This document shows positions 29,856-38,464 of a stretch of 64,000 nucleotides of DNA, piece after piece. The stretch is from assembly GCF_001294535.1 (NCBI RefSeq), contig NZ_LGIC01000037.1:92860-156859 (forward strand). Reading direction: 5' to 3'. Each line of letters starts with the position of its first letter. Positions within the stretch are counted from its first letter, which is position 1. Position numbers and translations under genes: made by a program. This DNA comes from Cypionkella psychrotolerans. GTDB taxonomy: Bacteria; Pseudomonadota; Alphaproteobacteria; Rhodobacterales; Rhodobacteraceae. The notes under the pieces were generated by a model that saw only the letters and a program-made list of their open reading frames with translations, was not told the origin of the DNA and searched no databases.

Positions 29856-30968
29856 TCAGCGGAACAAAACCAGCGCCCCCGGGGACCATGCCACGCGGGT
29901 TTGCGTGCCAATGTCCAGAACCGGACGGCCAAACACATTGCGCATCGACAACCGCATCGGCTCGGTCGTGCCTTCCAGCTTGATGTCGTAATAGGTCATG
30001 TCGCCGTAATAGACGACCTCGACCACCTCCGCCTTACTTTCGCGGTCGGTTGCTGTCTGCCCATCAAACAGGATCGTCAGCGTTTCGGGCCGGAAGCCGA
30101 TCGAGGCGCTGGAGCTTCCCGGAGCCACCGAAACCTGCTCGGCGTCCAAAGTCAGACGGCCAAAACCCTTGGCTTCAACCTCAACCTTGCCATCCACCTC
30201 CGACAGAATATCCGCAGGCAAAAAGTTCATTGTGCCAATGAAATCCGCGACCTTGCGCGAGTTCGGACGCCTGTACAACGTCTCAGGGTCGGCCAGTTGT
30301 GCAATCTCACCCTCGAACATCACCGCAATCCGGTCCGACATCACCAAGGCTTCTTCCTGATCATGCGTCACCAGAATGAAGGTGATGCCAACCTGCCGTT
30401 GCAGCTTGATCAGCTCCATCTGCATCTGCTCGCGCATCTTTTTATCCAGCGCCGACAAAGGCTCGTCCAGCAGCAACACCTTCGGCTTCAGGATCAGCGC
30501 CCGCGCCAAAGCCACCCGTTGCCGTTGCCCGCCCGAAAGCGCATGCGCCGCCCGTGCGCCGTAGCCTTTCAGCCCGACCATCTCCAACGCCTCGGCCACC
30601 GCTTTGGCTTTCTCCGCAGCCGAGCGCGGGTCTTTGCGCAGACCAAAGCCCACATTCTGCTCCACCGTCAGATGCGGGAAGATCGCGTAGGATTGGAACA
30701 CCATGTTAGTTGGCCGCACATTGGCCGGCACATTCGCCATATCCTTGCCGTCGATCATCACCACGCCCGAGGAAATCCCCTCAAACCCAGCAATGGTGCG
30801 CAAGAGCGTGGTCTTGCCACAGCCAGACGGCCCCAGCAGACTGAAAAACTCGCCCGCCTTGATCGTCGCGGTGATGCCACGCAGGGCGTGATAATCGCCA
30901 TAATACTTATGAACGTCTTTGAACTCGATCATCGTCTGATCGGCAGCAGTTGATTTTTCAGACGTCAC
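29856..30968 (-). CDS. Spermidine/putrescine-type ABC transporter ATPase
   Basis: 370 residues, PotA-like. Walker A GPSGCGKTT, Q-loop, signature LSGGQRQRVALARAL, Walker B VLLLDEPLSALD, H-loop THDQEEAL, then a TOBE domain in the last ~110 residues. It powers the two permeases encoded upstream; the genes overlap by 4 bp. Substrate is predicted to be a polyamine or related cation, by family only. Confidence 0.92.
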   Translation of the reverse strand: MTSEKSTAADQTMIEFKDVHKYYGDYHALRGITATIKAGEFFSLLGPSGCGKTTLLRTIAGFEGISSGVVMIDGKDMANVPANVRPTNMVFQSYAIFPHLTVEQNVGFGLRKDPRSAAEKAKAVAEALEMVGLKGYGARAAHALSGGQRQRVALARALILKPKVLLLDEPLSALDKKMREQMQMELIKLQRQVGITFILVTHDQEEALVMSDRIAVMFEGEIAQLADPETLYRRPNSRKVADFIGTMNFLPADILSEVDGKVEVEAKGFGRLTLDAEQVSVAPGSSSASIGFRPETLTILFDGQTATDRESKAEVVEVVYYGDMTYYDIKLEGTTEPMRLSMRNVFGRPVLDIGTQTRVAWSPGALVLFR

Positions 30969-31771
30969 AGGAAGCCTCCAGTATCCTTACCACCGGTTTT
31001 GGCGAGGCCACGGCGGCGGAAATATTCTGCGGTTGCAAGCAAGGCGATGGACAGACAAACGAGGATCGTCCCCAAAGCCAGAATGACCGGCACGTTCTGC
31101 GGAAAGCGGAACTGGCCAAAGATATAGACCGGCAGGGTGTTTTCATTGCCCGCCAAGAAGAACGCCATGATGAATTCATCAAGACTGATGGTGAAGGTGA
31201 TCAACAGGCTGGAAATGATGCCGGGCAGCACCAGCGGCAGGATCACCAAGCGGAACGCCGACACCGGGGTTTCGCCCAAGTCATAAGCAGCTTCCTCCAG
31301 CGACTGATCCAAAGACTGAAACGCCGCCGACAGGATCGCGATCGAGAACGGCGTGCAGACCAGCACATGGCCCAAGATCACCGTGAACAGGCTGAGCGGC
31401 ATGCCGATGCCTAGCAAAACCGTCAGCAGCGCCACCGCCAAAATGATATCCGGCATCACCAAGGGCAGCATGATCAGCCCCATCAACGGGGTTTTGAACG
31501 GAAACGTATAACGGCTGGAGGCGCGCGAGGCGAAAATCCCCAAGCAGGTCGAGATCACCGCCGCACTACAGCCGATGATCAGCGAGTTTTTCAGCGCGTG
31601 ATGCAGCGCCGGATCGTCCCACAACTTGCCAAACCATGCCGTGGTGAAGCCATTCAGCGGAAAGGCGATCGTGGTCGCGTTGTTGAACGCAAAGATCGGC
31701 AGCAGAATGATCGGCGCGTAGAGGAAGATCAGATAGAAGATCGTATAGCCGCGAAACCAACCGCCCTTCAT
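30965..31771 (-). CDS. ABC transporter permease (PotC type)
   Basis: 268 residues, about six membrane segments, with the EAA loop (EEAAYDLGETPVSAFRLVILPLVLPGI) that contacts the ATPase. Overlaps both neighbours by 4 bp (ATGA), so the three genes form one tightly coupled unit. N terminus KGGWFRGYTIFYLIFLYAPIILLPIFAFN is typical of PotC-like subunits. Confidence 0.92.
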   Translation of the reverse strand: MKGGWFRGYTIFYLIFLYAPIILLPIFAFNNATTIAFPLNGFTTAWFGKLWDDPALHHALKNSLIIGCSAAVISTCLGIFASRASSRYTFPFKTPLMGLIMLPLVMPDIILAVALLTVLLGIGMPLSLFTVILGHVLVCTPFSIAILSAAFQSLDQSLEEAAYDLGETPVSAFRLVILPLVLPGIISSLLITFTISLDEFIMAFFLAGNENTLPVYIFGQFRFPQNVPVILALGTILVCLSIALLATAEYFRRRGLAKTGGKDTGGFL

Positions 31772-32715
31772 CGCTTGTTCCCCCGCAAAAACCGTCGATT
31801 CAGGAATAAGAACAACAGGCTCACCGCCATCACCAGCGCCATCGAAGACACCGCCAGCGCCGATCCCAGCGGATAATTGTCCAGCTTTTTGTAATTCAAC
31901 TCGACAAGGTTGGCGACCATCTTGCCCTCTGGCCCGCCGACCAGACTGGGCGTCACATAATCGCCAATGGTCGGAATAAACACGATCAGCACCGAGGAAA
32001 TCACCCCCGGCATCGCCAAAGGCAGCGTCACCCGCCAGAAGGTCATGAACGGGCTTTCGCCCAGATCACGCCCCGCCTCTAGGAACGAACGGTCGATCTT
32101 CTCTAGCGAGACGAAAATCGGCAGGATCGCGAACGGCGCATAGGCATGCGCCAGCGTGATCACCACCGAATTGACGTTATACAGCAGCCAGGTGATCGGC
32201 TCTTGGATCAGGCCAAGCTCCAGCAACCCGAAGTTGATCGGCCCGCCAGTGCCCAAAATCACCTTCCACAAGAACACCCGGATCAGATAGCTGGTCCAGA
32301 ACGGAATGGTGATCAAAAACAGCCACAACGACTTTTTCGAAGGCGCGACGTAAAAGCTGACGTAATAGGCCACCGGAAACGCCAGCAGCACCGTCACCGC
32401 CGTCACCACCATTGAAATCAGCAGCGACCGCCACATCAGCGTCAGCGCCAGCGGGTCCGACCAAACGCCTTTGTAGGTCTGAGACTCGGTCATCACGCCG
32501 TTGACATCTTTGTAGGAGTGACATTCTCCGATGTAGTTACACAGTTGAAAATGTGGGATAATCTTCAGATAACCATCGGTCATGAAGCTGTAGGCGAAGA
32601 TCATCGCCAAGGGCGCGGCCAACAGCAGAATCGCGTAAATCGCGGTGGGGCTGATCATCAACAGCCCGTTGGCGGCTTCAGATCCCCTGAAGCGCACCTT
32701 TGGTTTCGATTGCAT
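31768..32715 (-). CDS. ABC transporter permease (PotB type)
   Basis: 315 residues from the ATG at 32713-32715 (MQSKPKVRFRGSEAANGLLMISPTAIYAILLLAAPL); an in-frame start further upstream at 32766 is less likely. EAA loop LEAGRDLGESPFMTFWRVTLPLAMPGV. A periplasmic loop contains HFQLCNYIGECHSYK, near the first membrane segment. No substrate-binding protein gene is found on either side, so the cognate PotD-like partner must be encoded elsewhere. Confidence 0.9.
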   Translation of the reverse strand: MQSKPKVRFRGSEAANGLLMISPTAIYAILLLAAPLAMIFAYSFMTDGYLKIIPHFQLCNYIGECHSYKDVNGVMTESQTYKGVWSDPLALTLMWRSLLISMVVTAVTVLLAFPVAYYVSFYVAPSKKSLWLFLITIPFWTSYLIRVFLWKVILGTGGPINFGLLELGLIQEPITWLLYNVNSVVITLAHAYAPFAILPIFVSLEKIDRSFLEAGRDLGESPFMTFWRVTLPLAMPGVISSVLIVFIPTIGDYVTPSLVGGPEGKMVANLVELNYKKLDNYPLGSALAVSSMALVMAVSLLFLFLNRRFLRGNKR

Positions 32716-32866
32716 CCCGGTCCCCTTGTTGCACCTTGACTGGCGCTTTTGGCGTATTTTGATCAAATTAAGCCGAACGCGCGAAATCGCGCAAGCATTA
32801 TGTGATCGTAAATCTTATCTGATCATCACCGCCAAGTGGCCTGCACGCAAGGGAAACGCGCAGCGG

Positions 32867-33118
32867 TCAAATCTGTTCGATCTGAATCGCCCGCTTTTTA
32901 AGCTCATCATACAGACAAGCCAGCACCCTTTGCGCGCCCACCGCTGCCTGCAACGCATCCGAGATCACCTGATCGCCCGCCCCATCCGACACCCGCCAGA
33001 TCAGCCGCTGCTTGTCCCCGTCATCGTAGACAATCTCGGTCAAGCCTGCGCGCGACTTGCGCATCCCAAGGAAATCCGCACCGGCCCCCGGCGCGTGAAA
33101 CGTGGTTTGAAGTCCCAT
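32867..33118 (-). CDS. Small hypothetical protein
   Basis: 83 residues from the ATG at 33116-33118 (MGLQTTFHAPG). Acidic/basic mixed and soluble, with DELKKRAIQIEQI at the end. An AAAGG lies about 10 bp upstream of the start. I recognise no domain. Sits alone between the ABC operon and the MocR gene, on the same strand. The longer open frame extending to 33370 is low-quality sequence and is not used. Confidence 0.55.
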   Translation of the reverse strand: MGLQTTFHAPGAGADFLGMRKSRAGLTEIVYDDGDKQRLIWRVSDGAGDQVISDALQAAVGAQRVLACLYDELKKRAIQIEQI

Positions 33119-33245
33119 TTGCGGGCCTTTCTTTATCTGCTCTGGCCCGTTTTGCAGGCTCTGGGCGGAATCTTGCGCGTGGCGACACTTTCGGTCAATT
33201 CGCCCGTGCAAGATTGTGTCCCACAGAGTCCTGAAAGCCACACCT

Positions 33246-34646
33246 TCAAACCGCCATATCGTTCGGTGGTCGCGGCAGCATGTAGCCCATCGCTGCGAGG
33301 CCCGCATCCAACTGTTGACGCGGGATTCCCCCCGCAATCGCCAGCCGCACCGCATTCGGCGCGCGCCCATTGCTCATCGCATATTGATCCGCCGCGCGCA
33401 GCAAAACCCCCTGCTCCTCGGCCATCCGGGTAAAGGTATAGGCCCGCCAACCCTGCGGTAGCCGCAGCCAAGCAAACGGGATGCCCTTCTGCCACGACAG
33501 ATCAAACGCGCCCAAGCGGTTGACAACCATCTGCAAACGTTCCGAAAACTCTGCTTCAACCGATGCGCGGATTTCATCCGCAGCGCCCGAGTTGAACAAT
33601 TCCAGCGCAAATTCCGCCAAAGGCTTAGACAGCGCAAAAAAAGAATGTTGGGCAGCCAACCGCCCCGTCGGCCCCATCCCGGTCGGGCAGATCACATAGC
33701 CAAAGCGCAATGCCGCCGAGATGGATTTCGACAGGCTGCCCGCATACCACACCCGTTCCGGCGCCAAAGCCCGCAAAGCCGGATCGGGCGCGCCCGAATA
33801 GAAATAGCACTCATCCTCGATAATTTGCAGATCATAGCGCCGCGCGATGGATACAATTTGCGATTGTCTCTCTTGGCTCATCCGGGCCGTGGTTGGGTTT
33901 TGTGCGCTAGGGGTCAGGCACAAGACTTGCGCGCCATAGCGTTTGCAGGCGGCCTCTAACGCATCCGGGCGGATACCTTCCTCGTCCAGTTCAATCCCGA
34001 TCACTTCGGCCCGCGCCGCCCGCGCCGCATAGCGAAAGCCGGGATAGGCCAGATCCTCGATCAGCACCACCGGACGGTCGCCGCGCAAGCAGCAGTCCAA
34101 GATCAAACCAATGCCGCTTTGCCCGCCATGCGTCAGCATCACATCATCTTCGCTGATCGGCCCCAGCACCCGGTTGGCCAGCCAGCCCACCACCGCCGCG
34201 CGCAGCGGACGCTCGCCACTTTGATGCGTGTAATCAAGCCATTCCACGCCGACGCTCAGAGAAACCTTGCGCAGAATATCGCCAAATATCGCCACTTGCC
34301 CGACATCCGGCAGCTGCGGCGAGCGCAGATCGACCCGACCGTCATCCACTCCCGGATCGCGGTCAGTGAACAAAGGCTGCGTCGGCCCCAGCCTTGGTTT
34401 GCGCGCCGCGACAAACGTGCCGCGCCCCACCGTCGCCTCGAGCAGACCTTCCTGCGTGGCGATTTGATAGGCCCGGCTGACCGTCCCCGGCGTCACAGCC
34501 AAGCGATAGGCCAAATCGCGGACCGTCGGCAATTGTGTGCCCTGTGGCAAAGTCGCGGTGCGGATCGCGTCTCGCAACGCGCGCGCCAGCGATAAGTACT
34601 TCGGACCTTCGTCGCCGGCCAAATCAGGCACCCAGATTGTATTCAT
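33246..34646 (-). CDS. MocR/GntR-type regulator with aminotransferase domain
   Basis: 466 residues from the ATG at 34644-34646. The N-terminal winged helix (YLSLARALRDAIRTATLPQGTQLPTVRDLAYRLAVTPGTVSRAYQIATQEGLLEATVGRGTFV) is joined to a fold-type I aminotransferase domain with the PLP-lysine in WYAGSLSKSISAALRFGY. MocR proteins use PLP to sense amines or vitamin B6. Divergent from a DUF1127 gene, with direct TTGTATCAAT repeats in the shared 88-bp control region. Confidence 0.93.
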   Translation of the reverse strand: MNTIWVPDLAGDEGPKYLSLARALRDAIRTATLPQGTQLPTVRDLAYRLAVTPGTVSRAYQIATQEGLLEATVGRGTFVAARKPRLGPTQPLFTDRDPGVDDGRVDLRSPQLPDVGQVAIFGDILRKVSLSVGVEWLDYTHQSGERPLRAAVVGWLANRVLGPISEDDVMLTHGGQSGIGLILDCCLRGDRPVVLIEDLAYPGFRYAARAARAEVIGIELDEEGIRPDALEAACKRYGAQVLCLTPSAQNPTTARMSQERQSQIVSIARRYDLQIIEDECYFYSGAPDPALRALAPERVWYAGSLSKSISAALRFGYVICPTGMGPTGRLAAQHSFFALSKPLAEFALELFNSGAADEIRASVEAEFSERLQMVVNRLGAFDLSWQKGIPFAWLRLPQGWRAYTFTRMAEEQGVLLRAADQYAMSNGRAPNAVRLAIAGGIPRQQLDAGLAAMGYMLPRPPNDMAV

Positions 34647-34679
34647 AACAATGTTCCTCTGGCGATTCGCGGCCCTGCA

Positions 34680-34718
34680 TTGTATCAATCATAGCAGGTA
34701 TCTGCATCTTGTATCAAT
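34680..34718. promoter_or_regulatory. Direct repeats TTGTATCAAT, candidate MocR operator
   Basis: TTGTATCAAT occurs at 34680-34689 and again at 34709-34718. The second copy continues as ACAAT and so is also part of an imperfect palindrome. Centre-to-centre distance is 29 bp, close to three helical turns. MocR-type regulators (PdxR, GabR, TauR) bind direct repeats in such divergent regions, hence the assignment. It lies just upstream of both start codons. Confidence 0.6.
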
Positions 34719-34734
34719 ACAATCGGATGAAGCC

Positions 34735-34947
34735 ATGTCGTATAACCAAGCCCTCGCTCTGAACGCCCAACCTTTGCCGCCACTGTCGCGCGTGCTGGTA
34801 TCGTTGGCGCTGACCGTCGCGGCATGGGAGTTGCGCTATCGCACCCGAAAGCAGTTGGCGCAGATGCCGAGACACATGCTGCGCGACATTGGCCTGTCTG
34901 AAAGCCATGCTGAGGTCGAGGCTGAAAAGCCGTTCTGGCGCGCCTAA
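34735..34947 (+). CDS. DUF1127 (YjiS-like) small protein
   Basis: 70 residues from the ATG at 34735. The C-terminal DUF1127 core is clear: WELRYRTRKQLAQMPRHMLRDIGLSESHAEVEAEKPFW. These short arginine-rich proteins occur widely in alphaproteobacteria, several of them stress- or phosphate-responsive; RNA binding has been shown for some. Divergent from the MocR-type gene and probably its target. Followed by a strong terminator. Confidence 0.9.
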   Translation: MSYNQALALNAQPLPPLSRVLVSLALTVAAWELRYRTRKQLAQMPRHMLRDIGLSESHAEVEAEKPFWRA

Positions 34948-34972
34948 CCCCATTCTCCGTGTTCCCCAACCT

Positions 34973-35000
34973 CGGGCCGGTTTTTCCGGCCCGTTTTTTT
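34973..35000 (+). terminator. Rho-independent terminator after the DUF1127 gene
   Basis: CGGGCCGG-TTTTT-CCGGCCCG followed by seven T residues. Confidence 0.9.
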
Positions 35001-35035
35001 ATGCCCTGCCCCAAGATGCCCGACCGCGCGGCCAA

Positions 35036-35067
35036 TACAAAAGGCCCGTGGTTTCCCACGGGCCTTT
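35036..35067 (-). terminator. Rho-independent terminator of rplM-rpsI
   Basis: On the minus strand AAAGGCCCGTGG-GAAA-CCACGGGCCTTT then TGTATT, 23 bp after the rpsI stop. Confidence 0.88.
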
Positions 35068-35089
35068 GCACAATCCAAGATCGTAAAGC

Positions 35090-35575
35090 TTAACGCTTCG
35101 AGAACTGGAACGACTTACGGGCTTTCGCCTTGCCGTATTTCTTACGCTCAACCACACGGCTGTCGCGGGTCAGGAAGCCAGCGGCTTTCAACGCGCCGCG
35201 CAAAGCGGGTTCATAAAGCTGCAAGGCTTTCGAAACGCCATGCTTCACAGCGCCAGCCTGGCCAGAAAGACCACCGCCAGCAACCGTTGCCATCACGTCG
35301 AACTGGCCTTCAACGCCAGCGACGGTGAAAGGCTGACGCAGGATCATTTGCAGCACGGGACGTGCGAAATAAACCGCCATCTCTTTGCCGTTCACAACCA
35401 CTTTGCCCGAGCCTGGTTTGATCCAGACGCGTGCAACCGCGTTCTTGCGCTTGCCGGTTGCATAGGCGCGACCCAACTTGTCACGCACAGCCACACGCAC
35501 AATGGCAGCCGGTGCAGCAGGAGCCGCAGCGCTGACTACCGATTTCAGATCGTCGAGAGATTTGATATCGGACAT
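35090..35575 (-). CDS. rpsI: 30S ribosomal protein S9 (uS9)
   Basis: 161 residues. An alphaproteobacterial N-terminal Ala-rich extension ([21 protein letters not shown]) precedes the conserved core [27 protein letters not shown]. It ends in the universally conserved [15 protein letters not shown], whose terminal KR reaches the P-site tRNA. 2 bp downstream of rplM. Confidence 0.98.
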   Translation of the reverse strand: MSDIKSLDDLKSVVSAAAPAAPAAIVRVAVRDKLGRAYATGKRKNAVARVWIKPGSGKVVVNGKEMAVYFARPVLQMILRQPFTVAGVEGQFDVMATVAGGGLSGQAGAVKHGVSKALQLYEPALRGALKAAGFLTRDSRVVERKKYGKAKARKSFQFSKR

Positions 35576-35577
35576 GA

Positions 35578-36042
35578 TTATGCGCTCCGGGTGTTCTTCG
35601 GGTTCAGGGCCGCAAGGTCCAGAACGGTGGGCTGTTGCGCCTCATGCGGATGCTCAGCCGACGCGTAAACGCGCAGGTTGGTCATCTGAACGCGGCCCAG
35701 ACGGTTGCGGGTGATCATACGCTCAACAGCTTTGATCACGACGCGCTCGGGGTGAGCACCTTCCAAGACTTGCTTGGCGGTGCGCTGCTTGATGCCGCCC
35801 GGATGGCCGGTGTGCCAGTAGTAGATCTTGTCGTTGCGCTTGTTACCGGTCATCTGGATTTTGTCCGCGTTGATGACGATAACATTATCACCCATGTCCA
35901 TGTGGGGGGTGAAGGTCGGCTTGTTTTTGCCGCGCAGGATAGAAGCCACGATCGTTGCAAGACGGCCCAGAACGATGCCTTCGGCGTCGATCAGGATCCA
36001 TTTCTTGTCAATGTCCGCAGGCGTAGCGGAGAAGGTTTTCAT
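35578..36042 (-). CDS. rplM: 50S ribosomal protein L13 (uL13)
   Basis: 154 residues with conserved [50 protein letters not shown] and the basic [21 protein letters not shown] segment. First gene of the classical rplM-rpsI operon. It has a well-defined promoter and a short leader with a GNRA-capped hairpin just upstream. Confidence 0.98.
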   Translation of the reverse strand: MKTFSATPADIDKKWILIDAEGIVLGRLATIVASILRGKNKPTFTPHMDMGDNVIVINADKIQMTGNKRNDKIYYWHTGHPGGIKQRTAKQVLEGAHPERVVIKAVERMITRNRLGRVQMTNLRVYASAEHPHEAQQPTVLDLAALNPKNTRSA

Positions 36043-36063
36043 CTTGAACCCATAAGAGAGAGG

Positions 36064-36081
36064 GCGAGAGTCACCTCTCGC
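36064..36081 (-). promoter_or_regulatory. GTGA-tetraloop hairpin in the rplM leader
   Basis: On the minus strand GCGAGAG-GTGA-CTCTCGC: a perfect 7-bp stem capped by a GNRA-type loop. It sits about 21 bases upstream of the rplM ATG and close to the predicted transcript 5' end. Possible roles are mRNA stabilisation or autogenous control by L13; neither is demonstrated by sequence alone. Confidence 0.55.
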
Positions 36082-36095
36082 ATTTCGGATGGCGG

Positions 36096-36124
36096 CTTAT
36101 CGCTGAACCAGCGCGCAGCGTCAA
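36096..36124 (-). promoter_or_regulatory. Sigma70 promoter of rplM-rpsI
   Basis: Minus strand: -35 TTGACG (36124-36119), 17-bp spacer, -10 GATAAG (36101-36096), about 53 bp upstream of the start codon. The match to the alphaproteobacterial housekeeping promoter is good. Confidence 0.65.
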
Positions 36125-36221
36125 GCGGCGGGACGAATATAATAAATAGTAAATTCAACAAGTTACGATATGCGGTAATATGATACCCCAAATCCACTCC
36201 AAACAGTTTGACTAAAATTAT

Positions 36222-36275
36222 CATCCTCTGTGCTCAAATATCCCACCGGGGTCTGGGGGTGTGAAACCCCCAGCC
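36222..36275. repeat. Intergenic repeat, copy 4
   Basis: Begins with the same 22 bp as copy 2 (CATCCTCTGTGCTCAAATAT plus CC), then CACCGGGGTCTGGGGGTGTG and a CCCCC arm. Directly abuts the end of the SseB-like gene. Confidence 0.7.
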
Positions 36276-36276
36276 T

Positions 36277-37068
36277 TCACCGCAAGCGCGGCGGCTTCCC
36301 ATCCATCCCCGGCGCCGCCCGCTCTACCGCGGCCTGCGCCACCAGTTCCGGCACCTCAAACACAATCGCCACCCGCGCAAGCTCGACCACAGCCGCATCG
36401 CCGGAACTCAGGAACGTCACATCCAACTCCCCCGCCTCCAGCCCCGAGAATACCAAAGCCTCCGACAGCGCCCGCGCCAAGGCTTCCTCCGCGCCCGGAG
36501 CCGCATCAATCACCGCCAGCATATGCCCCAACCGCCCGTCGCTATACCGCACCCCAGACAGCAACGCCGCCCGCGCCAACCCAGCCGCCCCGCCCAACGT
36601 AAAGGTCAGCGCATCGCTCAACGCCTCCGGCAAACCCTTGGGGGCAAAAAACTGCACAGGTGTCGCCTCGACCTCCACCGGAGCCGCCTCCAGCATCTCA
36701 CAGAGCCAGCGCAGCGCTTCCGGCGGCAACAGCACCTCAGACGCAGCGCCCGTGCCAAAGTTCAGCCCCAAAGACAGCCCCTGCCCCAGCATCTGCTGCG
36801 CAATCAACCGCCCCGGAAGTGCTGCATAAGGCAGGCCCGCACCAGATTGCGGCCCCTGCCCGAAAACCGCCAACCGTTCCTCGGAATCATAGGCCAGCAG
36901 CACCGGCCCATCCGGCAGATCGAACACCCGAGGATCCACCCGCTCACCTTCCGCCTCGCGCTCCAGCAGCAAAAACAAGGTGGCATCCGCCAACAGCCGG
37001 TAAAACCGCAACCCCGCCGAGGCGTCCCCCGCCTGCATCGCGCCATAGGCCTGATCGAGACTTTGCAT
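36277..37068 (-). CDS. SseB-like N-terminal domain protein
   Basis: 263 residues from the ATG at 37066-37068 (MQSLDQAYGAMQAGDASAGLRFYRLLADATLFLLLEREAEG). The N-terminal half matches the SseB_N pattern (short LA-x-A-TLFLLL..., LPDGPVLLAYDSEERLAVF). The C-terminal half is Ala/Leu/Glu-rich. Enhanced serine-sensitivity (SseB) type proteins have no settled biochemical role. Divergent from the NhaA-like gene across 148 bp. Confidence 0.8.
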   Translation of the reverse strand: MQSLDQAYGAMQAGDASAGLRFYRLLADATLFLLLEREAEGERVDPRVFDLPDGPVLLAYDSEERLAVFGQGPQSGAGLPYAALPGRLIAQQMLGQGLSLGLNFGTGAASEVLLPPEALRWLCEMLEAAPVEVEATPVQFFAPKGLPEALSDALTFTLGGAAGLARAALLSGVRYSDGRLGHMLAVIDAAPGAEEALARALSEALVFSGLEAGELDVTFLSSGDAAVVELARVAIVFEVPELVAQAAVERAAPGMDGKPPRLR

Positions 37069-37216
37069 CACATCCTCCGTTTTCCCATCGCTACCGCCAC
37101 AACCGCCGCACCGCAACAGCGCAGCAACACATCCAGACTTCCGCCAAATCCCGATTGTGACGCCGCTGCCCCCCAGTTAGTGAGGGATAAACCCCGCGCC
37201 TCCCCGGAATCCCGCT

Positions 37217-38464
37217 ATGTATCGTGTCTCGCCCTTCGTGCGCCATTTCGCCCTCGCCCTGTGCCTTGGCATCCTTGCGGCCACGCTTTGGCTTAACCTT
37301 GATGCCGCAGGTTACTATGATTTCATCGAATGGCGCATCGCCGATCTGCACGCCCCTGCCTTTGTCCTTGATCAACTGCCCGCGTGGCTGACGCAATGGT
37401 CGCTGCAAAGCCCGGCCCTGACCCCCGCCTCGCTGACCTCGCATGGGCTGATGGCGTTGTTCATGTTCTTCGTCGGCAAAGAATTGTGGGAGGCCTTGAT
37501 CTTAGAGCGTGGCGCGCTGTCTGGCCCGCAATCGCTGGTGCCCCTCGGCGGCGTGATTGGCGCCGCGATCGGAGCCGCCCTGATCTGGATCCTCTCCGGC
37601 GCGCTGATCGAGACCGCCGCCGAATCCAGCCTCGCCATCGGATGGCAAGTCCCGCTCGGCTCTGATGTGGTGCTCGGCTACGTCTTGGGTCGCCGGGTGT
37701 TCGGCCCAAACCACCCCGCGCTGCATGTGCTGCTGCTGGTCACCATCGCCTGCGATTTTCTCGGCCTCTTGATGCTGGGCCTGTCCTACCCCAGCGGGGG
37801 GTTGTTCCGCTTGGGCTGGCTCGCGCTGCCGCTGCTCGCCAGCTTTGGCGTCTGGGCGCTCTATGGCCGCCGCCCGCGCCTGAACGCATCCGAGGCCGCC
37901 CGCCGCCGTGGCCTGATGCTTTGGCCCTATATCCTTGCCGGAGCAATCTCCTTCATCGGCGTCGCGGCGGCTGGCCTACCCCCGGCGCTTGGCCTGTTGC
38001 CCGTGATCCCGGCCATCCCGCACGCCGACCGCTCTTTCGGTTTCTTCGCCGAGGCGGAAAACTTTCTGCACGACCCGCTCAACCGCCTTGCGCATTTGCT
38101 GGTGCGCCCGCTCGCTCTCGTGCTGTTCCTGTTCGGCCTGACCCGTGGCGGTATTGATCTGTCGGCCTTCGCCCCGACCACGTTCACCACCCTCGCCGCG
38201 TTCTGGATCGGCAAACCCCTAGGCTTTCTGCTCGGCTGCTGGCTTGCCGCCCGCATCACCCACCGCACCCTGCCCGCAGGTATCGCCCTGCGCGAACTGC
38301 TGCTGATCGCCATGCTGCTGGGGCTAGGCTTCACCGTCCCGGTGCTGGCACTCGACACCGCCCTGCCCGGAGGCGGCATGGCCGAAGCCGCCCGCCTTGG
38401 CCTCGCGCTGTCGCTCCTCGCCGGAGCCGCCGCCTTGCTGCTCGCGCGCCTGACACGTCGCTAA
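37217..38464 (+). CDS. NhaA-like Na+/H+ antiporter homologue with altered ion site
   Basis: 415 residues with ten to twelve membrane helices. NhaA landmarks are FMFFVGKELWEAL (NhaA FFFVGLEL), PLGSDVVLGYVLG (Asp150, equal to Asp133) and FWIGKPLGFLLG. The ion-binding pair Asp163-Asp164 of NhaA corresponds here to Cys179-Asp180 (TIACDFLG). Since both aspartates are needed in E. coli NhaA, this protein may differ in ion or stoichiometry. It is a confident NhaA-superfamily member; antiport activity is uncertain. Confidence 0.8.
   Translation: MYRVSPFVRHFALALCLGILAATLWLNLDAAGYYDFIEWRIADLHAPAFVLDQLPAWLTQWSLQSPALTPASLTSHGLMALFMFFVGKELWEALILERGALSGPQSLVPLGGVIGAAIGAALIWILSGALIETAAESSLAIGWQVPLGSDVVLGYVLGRRVFGPNHPALHVLLLVTIACDFLGLLMLGLSYPSGGLFRLGWLALPLLASFGVWALYGRRPRLNASEAARRRGLMLWPYILAGAISFIGVAAAGLPPALGLLPVIPAIPHADRSFGFFAEAENFLHDPLNRLAHLLVRPLALVLFLFGLTRGGIDLSAFAPTTFTTLAAFWIGKPLGFLLGCWLAARITHRTLPAGIALRELLLIAMLLGLGFTVPVLALDTALPGGGMAEAARLGLALSLLAGAAALLLARLTRR

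Noticed and set aside
36172..36185. GGTAATATGATACC upstream of rplM resembling the element's 19-bp dyad core
   Set aside because: One mismatch over 14 bp in AT-rich host leader sequence, with no match outside the core; most likely coincidence.
36523..37296. Long plus-strand frame opposite the SseB-like gene
   Set aside because: Arg/Gln/Pro-rich composition typical of antisense frames in GC-rich DNA; no family resemblance.
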